A program made the translations under genes and the position numbers. Shown here in pieces: positions 16,236-24,594 of a stretch of DNA of 46,770 nucleotides. Source of the stretch: Williamwhitmania taraxaci (GTDB lineage Bacteria; Bacteroidota; Bacteroidia; Bacteroidales; Williamwhitmaniaceae). The notes beneath the pieces were generated by a model. That model was not told the DNA's origin. It was given only the letters and a program-made list of their open reading frames with translations, and searched no databases. The stretch spans positions 1 through 46,770 of the forward strand of contig NZ_FMYP01000030.1 of NCBI RefSeq assembly GCF_900096565.1, read 5' to 3'. Position 1 is the first letter of the stretch. Every line of letters starts with the position of its first letter.

Positions 16236-17229
16236 CAGATTCTGCTTGCTCTCGGAATGTTGCTCCTACTACTACTCGGATTGCCCTCGGGACAATACCG
16301 AAAGTAAATGGTGAGTGGCCTACCGCTTCACCATCAAGTTCCATCGGCATTGCCGGTAGGGAATGTATAGCAATTTCTTTGGCCCTTACTACGCTTATTT
16401 TTGGGTGATCGTAAATTTTTCCGTTGTATAGGATAGGGAGGTTTCTAAGAACATTCCACTTGCTTAACTTACGGATTATGGTCATGTCGAATAAACCGTC
16501 ATCGGAAACCGCATCGGGCACCTGAAGCATTCCTCCTCCGTTGAATTTTCCAATACCTAGTGTTGCCGAGAATATATCACTTTTTATACTTCGTTCATCG
16601 ATTCTGGCATAAACGCGGGTGGCCCTATATACTATTAATGAGTGCACCAATGCAAGGATATAAAGCCATTTGCCTCTGCGACCCAACTCTTTAAGTCTGT
16701 TGAAGCGAAAGCCAACAGCACCATCAAAGCCAATACCCACTGCATTGGCAAAATACCGATTGTGGTGCACCTTGGTTTCGTAAAATGTGGCTAGACCAAT
16801 ATCCTGGAGAAAGTCGTGCTGCTCTATTAAGGCTTCCACAGCCGAACTGTAATCCCATGGTAATTTGTAAGTCCGTGCCCAGTCGTTTCCGGTTCCCACG
16901 GCAATTGTGCCTAGCAGTATTTCAGTTGTAGGTACCTGCTGTTGAATAAAAATGCCGTTTACAATCTCATTCACTGTTCCGTCACCACCCACCGCTATTA
17001 TTTTTCGGTAGCCGTTGTTGATGGCCGAAACGGTTAGTTCAACCGCATGGTAGCGCTTCTTGGTAAACTCAAAGTCAAACTCTACCCCTTTGCTCTCTAA
17101 GGTGGCTTTTATTATTGGCCAATCTTTATGGCCTCTGCCGCTTCCTGCTTTGGGGTTGATGATAACTTTCCAGCGATTGTCTTTCAATTTGTCGCGCGGT
17201 TTTAATTCAAGCAAAAATAGTGTTTTCAA
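16225..17229 (-). CDS. Second diacylglycerol kinase-type lipid kinase
   Basis: About 334 residues. No ATG precedes the conserved core; the best start is the TTG at 17227-17229, and other TTG codons at positions 6 and 15 cannot be excluded. The DAGK motifs are NPKAGSGRG (about 25-33), GGDGTVNEIVNG (81-92) and VGTGNDWAR (111-119), and the C-terminal lobe has PMELDGEAVGHSPF. It should phosphorylate a lipid at the cytoplasmic face of the inner membrane. It differs from the protein at 2457-3338 in most positions outside the motifs, including GTGND in place of GSGNG, so the two likely act on different lipids. Its 3' end overlaps the heptose kinase gene. Confidence 0.85.
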   Translation of the reverse strand: MKTLFLLELKPRDKLKDNRWKVIINPKAGSGRGHKDWPIIKATLESKGVEFDFEFTKKRYHAVELTVSAINNGYRKIIAVGGDGTVNEIVNGIFIQQQVPTTEILLGTIAVGTGNDWARTYKLPWDYSSAVEALIEQHDFLQDIGLATFYETKVHHNRYFANAVGIGFDGAVGFRFNRLKELGRRGKWLYILALVHSLIVYRATRVYARIDERSIKSDIFSATLGIGKFNGGGMLQVPDAVSDDGLFDMTIIRKLSKWNVLRNLPILYNGKIYDHPKISVVRAKEIAIHSLPAMPMELDGEAVGHSPFTFGIVPRAIRVVVGATFREQAESAMI

Positions 17230-17643
17230 TCATTCAATGATTAATTCATCCGTAAAAACATTCAACAGCCAACCTCTCAATACGCTGCGCTAAGCATATG
17301 GACCCCCTTTCGACAGATGTTGGTTGTTTCTTTGCTGGCGTTATGGCTATTGTGGCAGGTAAATTGTTTTGTTGCCCTGCTTGTTATGAAATAAGAGATG
17401 GAAAAGCTCGTTTTAGAGGATGCGTACCGTTAATCCCCAATGTTTTGCATTTTACCTCTACTCAACACCTTAAATAAATGCGGTGATGTTAGGCAAACAG
17501 ATGTTTTTTTCCTTTCTTTACAATATAAATGCGTTATTGTAATGGTCTGATAAATAGACGTTAGGATTTGTTTGCCCTTTTTAGACGTTAGGTTAATTAG
17601 ACTTTTATAACTAACATTGCAAAACGAAAAAATACACACTCTA
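17230..17643. other. Intergenic region upstream of parA with repeated TAGACGTTAGG
   Basis: About 410 bases. The 11-base sequence tagacgttagg occurs exactly at 17555-17565 and 17582-17592 (27 bases start to start), and a related gatgttagg lies near 17485. These could be operator sites for parAB. A 59-codon frame at 17298-17477 is present but does not look convincing. No canonical parS palindrome is seen here or elsewhere in the window. Confidence 0.4.
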
Positions 17644-18444
17644 ATGGCAAAAGTAATTGCTTTAGCTAATCAAAAAGGCGGAGTAGGAAAGACCACCTCT
17701 GCCATTAACCTTGCTGCAAGTTTAGCAGTATTGGAAAAGAAGGTGTTGCTAATTGATGCTGATCCGCAGGCGAATGCTACCTCCGGAACTGGTTTCGATC
17801 TCAGAAATGTTAAGACTAGCATTTATGAGTGCTTAGTGGACGACGTCAACCCCAAGGATGTGATTCTTAAGAACGAGGATATTCCAAATCTCGATCTTAT
17901 CCCGTCGCATATCGACCTTGTTGGTGCCGAGATTGAGATGCTCAACCTCCCTAACCGGGAACATATGCTTAAGAATGTCATCGCCAAGATTCGCGACAAC
18001 TACGACTATATCTTAATTGACTGCTCTCCTTCACTTGGCCTTATTACTGTAAATGCACTCACTGCAGCCGATTCCGTTATGATTCCGGTACAATGCGAGT
18101 ATTTTGCACTTGAAGGTCTTGGTAAGCTCCTCAATACCATTAAGATTATTCAGGCTCGTCTTAACCCCGATTTACAAATCGAGGGATTCTTGCTCACTAT
18201 GTACGATGCACGTTTACGGCTTTCGAACCAAGTGGTGGATGAGGTTAAGAAGCATTTTCAATCCATGGTATTCGAAACCATTATTCAACGTAATATAAAA
18301 CTTAGCGAAGCACCGAGCTATGGCAAACCCGTAATTCTTTACGATGCAGCCTCAACCGGTTCGCTCAACTACTTGAACTTGGCTCGCGAGGTTTTACAGC
18401 GGAATGAAGATATTCAGTTGGCGAACGAAAAAAAAACAAAATAG
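17644..18444 (+). CDS. parA: Chromosome-partitioning ATPase ParA/Soj
   Basis: 266 residues from the ATG at 17644; nine upstream codons are open but would push the P-loop away from the N-terminus. The deviant Walker A box KGGVGKTT is at residues 11-18, with the signature lysine of the ParA/MinD group, followed by LLIDADPQANATSG (Walker A' region) and LIDCSPSLGLIT (Walker B). Short N-terminus without a helix-turn-helix marks it as the chromosomal Soj type, not the plasmid type. It binds DNA non-specifically as an ATP dimer and works with ParB to move the replication origin. parB follows after 24 bases. Confidence 0.95.
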   Translation: MAKVIALANQKGGVGKTTSAINLAASLAVLEKKVLLIDADPQANATSGTGFDLRNVKTSIYECLVDDVNPKDVILKNEDIPNLDLIPSHIDLVGAEIEMLNLPNREHMLKNVIAKIRDNYDYILIDCSPSLGLITVNALTAADSVMIPVQCEYFALEGLGKLLNTIKIIQARLNPDLQIEGFLLTMYDARLRLSNQVVDEVKKHFQSMVFETIIQRNIKLSEAPSYGKPVILYDAASTGSLNYLNLAREVLQRNEDIQLANEKKTK

Positions 18445-18468
18445 TTTTTTGAAGAATTTTTAAGTCCT

Positions 18469-19380
18469 ATGGCAAAGAAAATGGTATTGGGTAGAGGATT
18501 AGGTGCGTTGATTGATGGCGGTAGCGATCCCATGATTGATCATGAGGAGCATAGAGTTGTTACTTCCGAATTGGTTAATGAGATTGAACTATCCAAAATA
18601 GACGTAAATCCTTTTCAGCCAAGAACACACTTCGACGAAGAGGCCCTCAACGAACTTGCTGAATCAATTAAGAAGTTAGGGATTATTCAGCCCATCACGG
18701 TTCGAAAGGTGGAAGACAGATACCAGCTCATTACCGGAGAACGTCGTTTTCGAGCTTCGAAAATTGCTGGATTGGTTAGGATTCCTGCTTACGTTCGTAC
18801 TGCCGATGATCAGGGTATGCTGGAGATGGCGTTGGTCGAAAATATTCAACGCCAAGATCTCGATGCTATCGAAATTGCAATAAGCTATCAGCGGTTGATT
18901 GATGAGTGTAACCTCACTCAGGATAATATGAGCGAGCGTGTTGGTAAAAAGCGCAGCACTGTAACCAACTACCTCCGATTGCTTAAATTACCCGTTGAAA
19001 TACAGGCGGGTATTCGCGATAGATACCTTTCCATGGGGCATGCACGTGCCATAATTGGAATTGAGAATGCTGTTTTGCAACTCGAAGTCTATAAGCGTAT
19101 TATTGCTGAAGATCTCTCTGTTCGTCAGGTTGAAGCCTTGGTGAAGGAGATTCATGAGGGTCAATCCAACAGCAAGCCTAGGAACGATAATGGCGAGGAG
19201 GCTGATGAGGTTTACTCCGAGAGTTACCAAAAACTTCGCACCCATTTGGAGAAATACTTTAAGACTCGCATAGATGTGAAGCATGGTCCTCGAGGCACAG
19301 GTAAAATCATTATTTCCTTCCGAAGTGAAAAGGAAGTGGAGGAGTTGGCTGAAAAAATGGAGTTGCTAAACCTTTACTAA
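18469..19380 (+). CDS. parB: Chromosome-partitioning protein ParB/Spo0J
   Basis: 303 residues. N-terminal ParB/sulfiredoxin-fold CTP-binding domain: VNPFQPRTHFDEEALNELAE, then GIIQPITVRK and the CTP-site GERRFRA (about residues 86-92). The central helix-turn-helix is MSERVGKKRSTVTNYLRLLK, followed by MGHARAIIG. The C-terminal dimerisation region (about 255-303) ends EELAEKMELLNLY and is preceded by an acidic linker. ParB loads on parS and spreads as a CTP clamp to organise the origin region. The gene is the second of a likely four-gene operon with parA, the DUF5683 gene and the transglycosylase. Confidence 0.95.
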   Translation: MAKKMVLGRGLGALIDGGSDPMIDHEEHRVVTSELVNEIELSKIDVNPFQPRTHFDEEALNELAESIKKLGIIQPITVRKVEDRYQLITGERRFRASKIAGLVRIPAYVRTADDQGMLEMALVENIQRQDLDAIEIAISYQRLIDECNLTQDNMSERVGKKRSTVTNYLRLLKLPVEIQAGIRDRYLSMGHARAIIGIENAVLQLEVYKRIIAEDLSVRQVEALVKEIHEGQSNSKPRNDNGEEADEVYSESYQKLRTHLEKYFKTRIDVKHGPRGTGKIIISFRSEKEVEELAEKMELLNLY

Positions 19381-19392
19381 TTATCAAGAGTT

Positions 19393-20298
19393 TTGATTAA
19401 TCGTTGTCGCATAAGCGTACAGGCTGTTTCCCTGATGGTGATTACAGCCTTTATTTTTAATGGAAATGTTTTTTCCCAAAGTGCCGATTCCCTCGCCCCA
19501 AAAGGAAAGGATACCATCTCTGTAGGCAAACTTTGGATACGGTCGACTATCTTGCCCGGCTATGGACAAATCTATAATAAAGACTACTATAAAATTCCGA
19601 TTTTTTATGGTGGCGCTGCTGCATTGGCTTACTTTGGATACCAAAGCAACATGAGTTACCATAAAGCCTTGCGCGACTATAATCAAATTGATAAAACAGG
19701 GATGTCGGTCCTTGCCGCAAAAGGGCTGAAGCAGGACTACCTCGATCGTCGCGACCAACGTGATCTCTATTATTTTGGTGCCGGAATGGTATACCTTGCA
19801 TCCATTCTCGATGCCGTTTCCGGTCATCCTGCGCCGGGTCATTCTCCAGCGAAGGCCACCATATTCTCAACGCTGGTGCCGGGATTGGGCCAAATTTACA
19901 ACCAGAAATACTGGAAGGTGCCTGCTATTTATGGCGGTATGGTTTCCGCTGTGTACATGATAGAGTTTAATAATAGGCAGTATAATCGATTTCGCACGGC
20001 TTATAACTACCAAGCCGATAATGATCCTACCACTGTTCCCGAACTTGATCGGACAGCCGATGAGTTGAAAAACTATCGTGATGCGTATCGCCGGAATCGT
20101 GATCTTTCAGTGATCATGCTCATGGGTGTATATGCACTGAATATTATTGATGCCAATGTGGATGCTCATTTCTACGATTTTGATATTAGCGATAACCTTG
20201 CACTAAAGGTGGAACCCATGACTAATTTTGTCTACGGAACGGGTCCAAATTCGCCCATTACACCAATTGCTGGATTTAATTTGGAGATAAGGTTTTAA
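19393..20298 (+). CDS. DUF5683 domain protein, exported
   Basis: About 301 residues. The TTG at 19393 is preferred as start because it gives a complete signal peptide with a basic N-region (INRCR), a hydrophobic core and the cleavage-like site NVFSQS; an ATG 14 codons later would lose the basic part. The mature protein shows two similar segments, STILPGYGQIYNKDYYKIPI (near 50-70) and STLVPGLGQIYNQKYWKVPA (near 157-176), each followed by a hydrophobic stretch. This internal duplication is the DUF5683 hallmark. Function is unknown. Position between parB and a cell-wall lytic transglycosylase is conserved in Bacteroidota and suggests an envelope role linked to division, which is inference. Confidence 0.82.
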   Translation: MINRCRISVQAVSLMVITAFIFNGNVFSQSADSLAPKGKDTISVGKLWIRSTILPGYGQIYNKDYYKIPIFYGGAAALAYFGYQSNMSYHKALRDYNQIDKTGMSVLAAKGLKQDYLDRRDQRDLYYFGAGMVYLASILDAVSGHPAPGHSPAKATIFSTLVPGLGQIYNQKYWKVPAIYGGMVSAVYMIEFNNRQYNRFRTAYNYQADNDPTTVPELDRTADELKNYRDAYRRNRDLSVIMLMGVYALNIIDANVDAHFYDFDISDNLALKVEPMTNFVYGTGPNSPITPIAGFNLEIRF

Positions 20299-20345
20299 TT
20301 TTTATTATATTTGGCTGTCAATAACCTTATAAATACAGTCAAGTA

Positions 20346-21677
20346 ATGGGGATTTCTAAGACTTTTATCGTAATTGCAATCACTTTTATTTTCGGAGTAA
20401 TAAATTCTAGCGCTCAGTCTATTGGCTCCAGATTGGTGGCTTTGTCGACTGAAAAACATAAGCCTACAATACCCGTCGATAAAGACAACAACATAGATAG
20501 CCTGCTTACCCTCTACTATCAGCAACAACTGTATGATACTACTAATATAGTTACCGATTACGTTGTTGAGGGTGATTCACTTAACTTGGAACTGCCCGAC
20601 TCGGTATATATCCATCGGCTTCAGAATATTATTTCGCCCATAGAACTTAGCTTTAATGGGGTGGTGAAAAGTTACATCAAGGTATATACGCAAAGGCAAA
20701 AGGTGAAGATGGAGGAAATCCTTGGTCTTTCCGATTACTATTTTCCGATGTTTGAGGAGATTCTGGACTCATACAACATGCCACTGGAACTTCGTATGTT
20801 AGCTGTTATTGAATCGGCCCTTAATCCAAACGCAGTATCGCGCATGGGTGCTACTGGTTTATGGCAGTTTATGTATGGAACTGGTCGGCAGTATAAACTC
20901 GAGGTTAACTCCTTCGTTGATGCACGTAAAGATCCTGTTGCCGCGACCCATGCTGCCTGTCGCTTTTTGGGCGATTTATACAAGATATATGGAGATTGGA
21001 CACTTGCCATTGCAGCCTATAACTGCGGCCCTGGTAATGTGAATAAAGCAATTCGTCGTTCAGGAGGTAAGCGTGATTATTGGGCTATTTACTACTACTT
21101 GCCACGCGAAACTCGTGGATATGTTCCCGCATTTATTGCTGCAACATATGCCTATACTTATTATAAGGAACACCGGTTAGTTCCACAGAATATCGACATG
21201 CCATTTGCCGTTGATACCATAATGGTAAATAAAATGATGCATTTTCAGCAGATATCGGAAGTGCTCAATGTTCCCGTAGAGACGCTTAGGCAGTTGAATC
21301 CCCAATATAGAAGAGATATTGTTCCGGCTAAGAATAAGGAGTATCGTCTTACCGTTCCTCAGGTGTTGGTGTCCCGATTTGTAGAGAATGAGGATGCTAT
21401 TTATAACTATAAGGATAGTGTCTTCTTTAGTGCAAAGTTTCTTTCGGTTCCAGGTAATTTTGATCGCGATATTGATAACGTTCCAGGACGTAAGCGAATT
21501 ACTTATCGCGTAAAGAGTGGGGATAATCTTGGAGCAATTGCCGAGAAGTTTAGTGTTCGGGTTTCCGATCTACGCCAGTGGAACCATGTTCGCGGATCGA
21601 ATATTCGGGCGGGACAGAAGTTGGTCGTTTTCGTTACCAAGCGGGTGGCTCAGAGTAGTGTGTCTGATTTAAATTGA
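20346..21677 (+). CDS. MltD-like membrane-bound lytic transglycosylase with LysM
   Basis: 443 residues. Signal peptide about 1-23 (ending INSSAQ). The lytic transglycosylase (SLT, goose-lysozyme-like) domain lies around 135-290: catalytic Glu156 in MLAVIESALNPNAVSRMGAT, then GLWQFM and AIAAYNCGPGNVNKAI. It cleaves peptidoglycan to anhydromuropeptides. After it comes a weak LysM-like segment (about 300-340, ISEVLNVPVETLRQLNPQY) and a clear C-terminal LysM (about 388-433, YRVKSGDNLGAIAEKFSVRV), which bind glycan strands. A Bacteroidota -7-like element (TATATTTG) lies at 20306-20313, but the gene probably also reads through from parAB. A strong terminator follows 23 bases after the stop. Confidence 0.9.
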   Translation: MGISKTFIVIAITFIFGVINSSAQSIGSRLVALSTEKHKPTIPVDKDNNIDSLLTLYYQQQLYDTTNIVTDYVVEGDSLNLELPDSVYIHRLQNIISPIELSFNGVVKSYIKVYTQRQKVKMEEILGLSDYYFPMFEEILDSYNMPLELRMLAVIESALNPNAVSRMGATGLWQFMYGTGRQYKLEVNSFVDARKDPVAATHAACRFLGDLYKIYGDWTLAIAAYNCGPGNVNKAIRRSGGKRDYWAIYYYLPRETRGYVPAFIAATYAYTYYKEHRLVPQNIDMPFAVDTIMVNKMMHFQQISEVLNVPVETLRQLNPQYRRDIVPAKNKEYRLTVPQVLVSRFVENEDAIYNYKDSVFFSAKFLSVPGNFDRDIDNVPGRKRITYRVKSGDNLGAIAEKFSVRVSDLRQWNHVRGSNIRAGQKLVVFVTKRVAQSSVSDLN

Positions 21678-21700
21678 TTATACATTCGATATAAAAGTAA

Positions 21701-21730
21701 AAGCCCCCGAGTCAACGGGGGCTTTCTTGT
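21701..21730 (+). terminator. Rho-independent terminator of the par/transglycosylase operon
   Basis: aagcccccg (21701-21709) pairs perfectly with cgggggctt (21716-21724), followed by a T-rich tract. Confidence 0.9.
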
Positions 21731-21964
21731 TGTTTACATGGATTGCAAGGAGTTACGCCGCAAGCAAAACCTTACAATCTAAGCCAAAAACCTATTTGTA
21801 AACCTTGATTCAAAAATAGTAGTGAAAAGTTCCTCATGCAATTGGTCACGGTGGTCATTTTTTTGCTTTTGAGTTAAGGTCTATGCAGGAATATCTACTT
21901 TTAATTCATAGTTGCACTTTAATCGTAGACTATCAGTCAGTAGCGTCATCACTCTTGGTCTTAT

Positions 21965-22105
21965 TTATGAGGCTGCATACTCTGATTTGAATTTTTTGAG
22001 ACTGCCAAAGAATGCTTTTTTAAGGCGTTTTGCTTCCCTTGGGTTCTTAGTCTGAACCAAATTACGAATTCTAAATTGCACAACTTTCCACCAGCGGAAA
22101 AACAA
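21965..22105 (-). CDS. Possible small basic protein (46 residues), unrecognised
   Basis: A minus-strand frame from a TTG at 22103-22105 to a TAA at 21965-21967. It reads FFRWWKVVQFRIRNLVQ, then TKNPREAKRLKKAFFGSL and KKFKSEYAAS. The composition, strongly basic and aromatic with no low-complexity, looks like a real protein. It would be transcribed divergently from msrB, 40 bases away. Against it: a TTG start, a stop only six codons further upstream, and short length. It might also be the C-terminal remnant of a lost gene. The rest of the 21731-22145 interval shows nothing. Confidence 0.35.
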   Translation of the reverse strand: MFFRWWKVVQFRIRNLVQTKNPREAKRLKKAFFGSLKKFKSEYAAS

Positions 22106-22145
22106 TTGATTAGTAAGTCTGTTTTAAATAATAAACAGCAAAACT

Positions 22146-22607
22146 ATGAGGTTCTTTTTATCGGTGTTAGTTTTAACGATTTGTTTATCGGCTAGCGCCC
22201 AACTAAAAACTGGAAGTAAAGTGAAAGCAAATGATAATGTGGTTCTCAATAAACTTACTCCCGAGGAGGAGTATGTAATTGTAAAGAAGGGTACCGAGCA
22301 GCCATTTACTGGCAAGTATTATAAGCATTCCGATAAAGGAATGTATGTATGTCGGCAATGCAATTCGCCCCTATTCCGTTCGGAAGATAAGTTTGATTCC
22401 GGCTGCGGATGGCCTTCATTTGATAGCGAAGTGCCAGGTGCTATAAAGCGTGTGGTGGATAAGGATGGCAAGCGAACGGAGATTTTGTGTGCTAAATGCG
22501 GGGGACATCTTGGTCATGTCTTTTTTGGGGAAGGTTTCACCCAAAAGAATACGCGCCATTGTGTTAATTCCATTTCCCTAGGATTCAAGAGTGGATCGAC
22601 AAAGTAA
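22146..22607 (+). CDS. msrB: Exported peptide-methionine (R)-S-oxide reductase MsrB
   Basis: 153 residues. It reduces methionine-R-sulfoxide in proteins. An N-terminal signal peptide ([19 protein letters not shown], residues 1-19) shows that this form acts outside the cytoplasm. The SelR domain has the four zinc cysteines Cys69/Cys72 (CRQC) and Cys115/Cys118 (CAKC), the CGWPSF segment with Cys87 as likely resolving residue, GGHLGHVF, and the catalytic Cys139 in RHCVNS. Followed by a hairpin terminator shared with the oppositely oriented tRNA-His. Confidence 0.93.
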   Translation: MRFFLSVLVLTICLSASAQLKTGSKVKANDNVVLNKLTPEEEYVIVKKGTEQPFTGKYYKHSDKGMYVCRQCNSPLFRSEDKFDSGCGWPSFDSEVPGAIKRVVDKDGKRTEILCAKCGGHLGHVFFGEGFTQKNTRHCVNSISLGFKSGSTK

Positions 22608-22706
22608 CCTAAATCTTGCTATAGGAGTTTGGGTAAAAACCCCTGTCGATCTAGTATTTTGATTGTGAGGTTTTTGTATCATTTCAATGTAGGATGTGTG
22701 TAAATA

Positions 22707-22738
22707 AAAAAACTTCGCCATTACTGACGAAGTTTTTT
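22707..22738. terminator. Bidirectional terminator between msrB and tRNA-His
   Basis: aaaaaacttcg (22707-22717) and cgaagtttttt (22728-22738) form an 11-base-pair stem with A and T tails on both sides, serving msrB on the plus strand and the tRNA gene on the minus strand. Confidence 0.85.
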
Positions 22739-22739
22739 G

Positions 22740-22814
22740 GGTGGAAGATGGGTCTCGAACCCACGACTTTCAGAACCACAAACTGACGCTCTAACCAACT
22801 GAGCTACAACCACC
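22740..22814 (-). tRNA. tRNA-His (anticodon GTG)
   Basis: The minus strand reads a full cloverleaf: extra 5' G (position -1) paired with the discriminator C73, D-arm AGCTCAGTTGGTTAGAGC, anticodon loop TTGTGGT with GTG, and a T-arm GTGGG-TTCGAGA-CCCAT. CCA is not encoded. Odd points: acceptor stem GTGGTTG against CTTCCAC has two neighbouring U-U mismatches (positions 5-68 and 6-67), and the anticodon stem has a U-U at 31-39. A consensus promoter lies just upstream and a terminator just downstream, so it is expressed as a single-gene unit. Confidence 0.9.
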
Positions 22815-22827
22815 ATGTTTTGCGGTG

Positions 22828-22858
22828 CAAAGATAGCTACTTTTTGTAAGGTTCCAAA
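22828..22858 (-). promoter_or_regulatory. Bacteroidota-type promoter of tRNA-His
   Basis: On the minus strand TTTG (22858-22855) and TATCTTTG (22835-22828) are separated by 19 bases, a full match to TTTG-N19-TAnnTTTG. The tRNA 5' end is 13 bases beyond the -7 element. Confidence 0.75.
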
Positions 22859-23020
22859 TGTTTTTGCTTAATTGTTTCTACTTTCCTTACTATGGTTGAT
22901 GCTCCAGCTTTTAGTGAGTTCTGTTACAGATTAGTTGGAGATCACTATTAAACTGTTTTCGAAAAAAAATAGCGGGGAAATAGCTTGTCTTATTTCTAAT
23001 TCATGCGTTAAATTTTACCC

Positions 23021-24592
23021 TTATTTTCTATTGGTAAATATCTCAATTAGAGTGTGTAGATACCAGTATGTAATGCCTGAGTTTCTACTACGACCAAGGT
23101 TGGTTGGCTTTGGCATATTTGACTCCTTGTATAATCTTCTTGTAATTAATCCATAGTTTAGATAGTCCGGCATTGGTTTTATCTTCAGAATCCAGACAGG
23201 TAATAGCCTTTTGAGCCATCTTTTGGTTTTGTCGAAATTGCTCTCCTTTACCTGTTGCATCTCCTGATTAACGAAGTTGACATTCATTGGAGTAAAATAG
23301 TGCTGCTGTAAAACTTTATCGTAGAGTTTTTTATTGAGTCTAAAATCAAGAGGGGTTTTCTTGAAAAATGCAAGTAGATCGGAATCCCATAGTGGCAGCC
23401 TGTATTCTAATCCAAAGTAAGAGTATGCTCTTGTGGAGTTAATAATGAATTTTGCTTGCCTCTCCTTGAAGTTGTAGTTTTCAATAAGGGTAAATGGAAG
23501 ACCCTCTATTTGGTCAATCAATTGCCTGATTAACTTTTTTTCTTCAACGATTTGCTTCTTCGTTATAGGATTAGTTGTATTGTGATGGTTGAAGATCTCG
23601 TTAACTACCTCGGAGCTCGACCAGTTGCTATTTACTGATGGGCAAATGTGGCTGCCAGCAATAAAGTCACCAGAATGTCCGGGAATTATTATGGTTCCTG
23701 GTAATAGTAGATCTCTTCGAACGAGTTCCTTAATTGCAAAATAATCTTGCATAAAGGGCATGGAGGTGGCGGCCGACATGTAATGGCAGAATGGAAGAAA
23801 GTTTGGGTCTGATGTAAAACCGTCAATCAACGCTTTGCTGTAAAAAACAGGAATCCACTTTACGCCCAGCTGACGGGCAACTTTCTCTGCAACTTTGGCA
23901 TCGGGATTACCCTCCTTGCCATAGCTAAATGCTACCACGTTTTTGTAGTCGTGCGTTACCAACCAAGTGAGAATAAACCGTGAATCGTAACCTCCGCTTA
24001 GGGGGATTGCCACCGGTCGGTTGTTTAGGGTGTTAACCATTCTCGCCATGGCCTGATCGAGGATGCAATGCAGCTGGTTCGTAGCCACGTCGAATGGTAC
24101 GTCGATGAGCGTTGGGGTTGCGTATGTGTAGTATTCAAAAATGCTTTGCTTATTCTTCGAGATTATAAGTATGCTGAAGGGTGGGACAGGAAAGATTTCC
24201 TCGAAAAGCGTCCGGTTTCCGGTCACATAGCCCGTCGACATATAACTTGCAATGCTATCTTCTCGAATTACGTTTGTTTCCTTAATTGAATAGGGATTGT
24301 CTGATATTACGGTCTTGTTACCAGTATTTGCATAAAAGAGAGGGAAGGTCCGGCATTTGTCAACAAGAGCAAACTCGCCCCAAGGCAATTCACCCATGGC
24401 ACAGAAAAGTCCATTTAGCGAGGCGGTGAGGCTTTTCAATGTCTCGGCACTATTCGTATTTTCGAAAAGATGAGCTAAATGCTCTCCCTCAAAGTAGTTT
24501 TGACTTTTATCGAATGCATAACCCTTAACAAATACGTTTCCGTAGCAGTGCCATTTGAAGCCATCATTGTTATTTGCCTGAAATATTGCCAT
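23021..24592 (-). CDS. Asparagine synthetase-like protein (B-type fold) lacking the glutaminase cysteine
   Basis: 523 residues from the ATG at 24590-24592. The C-terminal half (about 165-480) is an asparagine-synthase ATP-pyrophosphatase domain, with the PP-loop SGGYDSR near residues 197-203 and FSYGKEGNPDAKVAEKVA after it. The N-terminal half resembles the glutaminase-like fold (FFAL-like GEFALVDKCRTFPLFYA) but starts MAIFQ, so the Cys2 nucleophile of glutamine-dependent enzymes is missing. It cannot use glutamine in the usual way. Related proteins occur in capsule and LPS clusters. It follows the flippase gene after 2 bases and is the last gene of that unit. Probable role: ATP-dependent amidation or other adenylation of a polysaccharide or small molecule (inference). 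Confidence 0.8.
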   Translation of the reverse strand: MAIFQANNNDGFKWHCYGNVFVKGYAFDKSQNYFEGEHLAHLFENTNSAETLKSLTASLNGLFCAMGELPWGEFALVDKCRTFPLFYANTGNKTVISDNPYSIKETNVIREDSIASYMSTGYVTGNRTLFEEIFPVPPFSILIISKNKQSIFEYYTYATPTLIDVPFDVATNQLHCILDQAMARMVNTLNNRPVAIPLSGGYDSRFILTWLVTHDYKNVVAFSYGKEGNPDAKVAEKVARQLGVKWIPVFYSKALIDGFTSDPNFLPFCHYMSAATSMPFMQDYFAIKELVRRDLLLPGTIIIPGHSGDFIAGSHICPSVNSNWSSSEVVNEIFNHHNTTNPITKKQIVEEKKLIRQLIDQIEGLPFTLIENYNFKERQAKFIINSTRAYSYFGLEYRLPLWDSDLLAFFKKTPLDFRLNKKLYDKVLQQHYFTPMNVNFVNQEMQQVKESNFDKTKRWLKRLLPVWILKIKPMPDYLNYGLITRRLYKESNMPKPTNLGRSRNSGITYWYLHTLIEIFTNRK

Positions 24593-24594
24593 GC

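Noticed and set aside
17298-17477. 59-codon plus-strand frame with a CCPAC motif upstream of parA
   Set aside because: No recognisable family, no supporting promoter or conserved feature; likely accidental.
17230-20345. parS site near parAB
   Set aside because: No palindrome close to the usual TGTTTCACGTGAAACA was found in the window.
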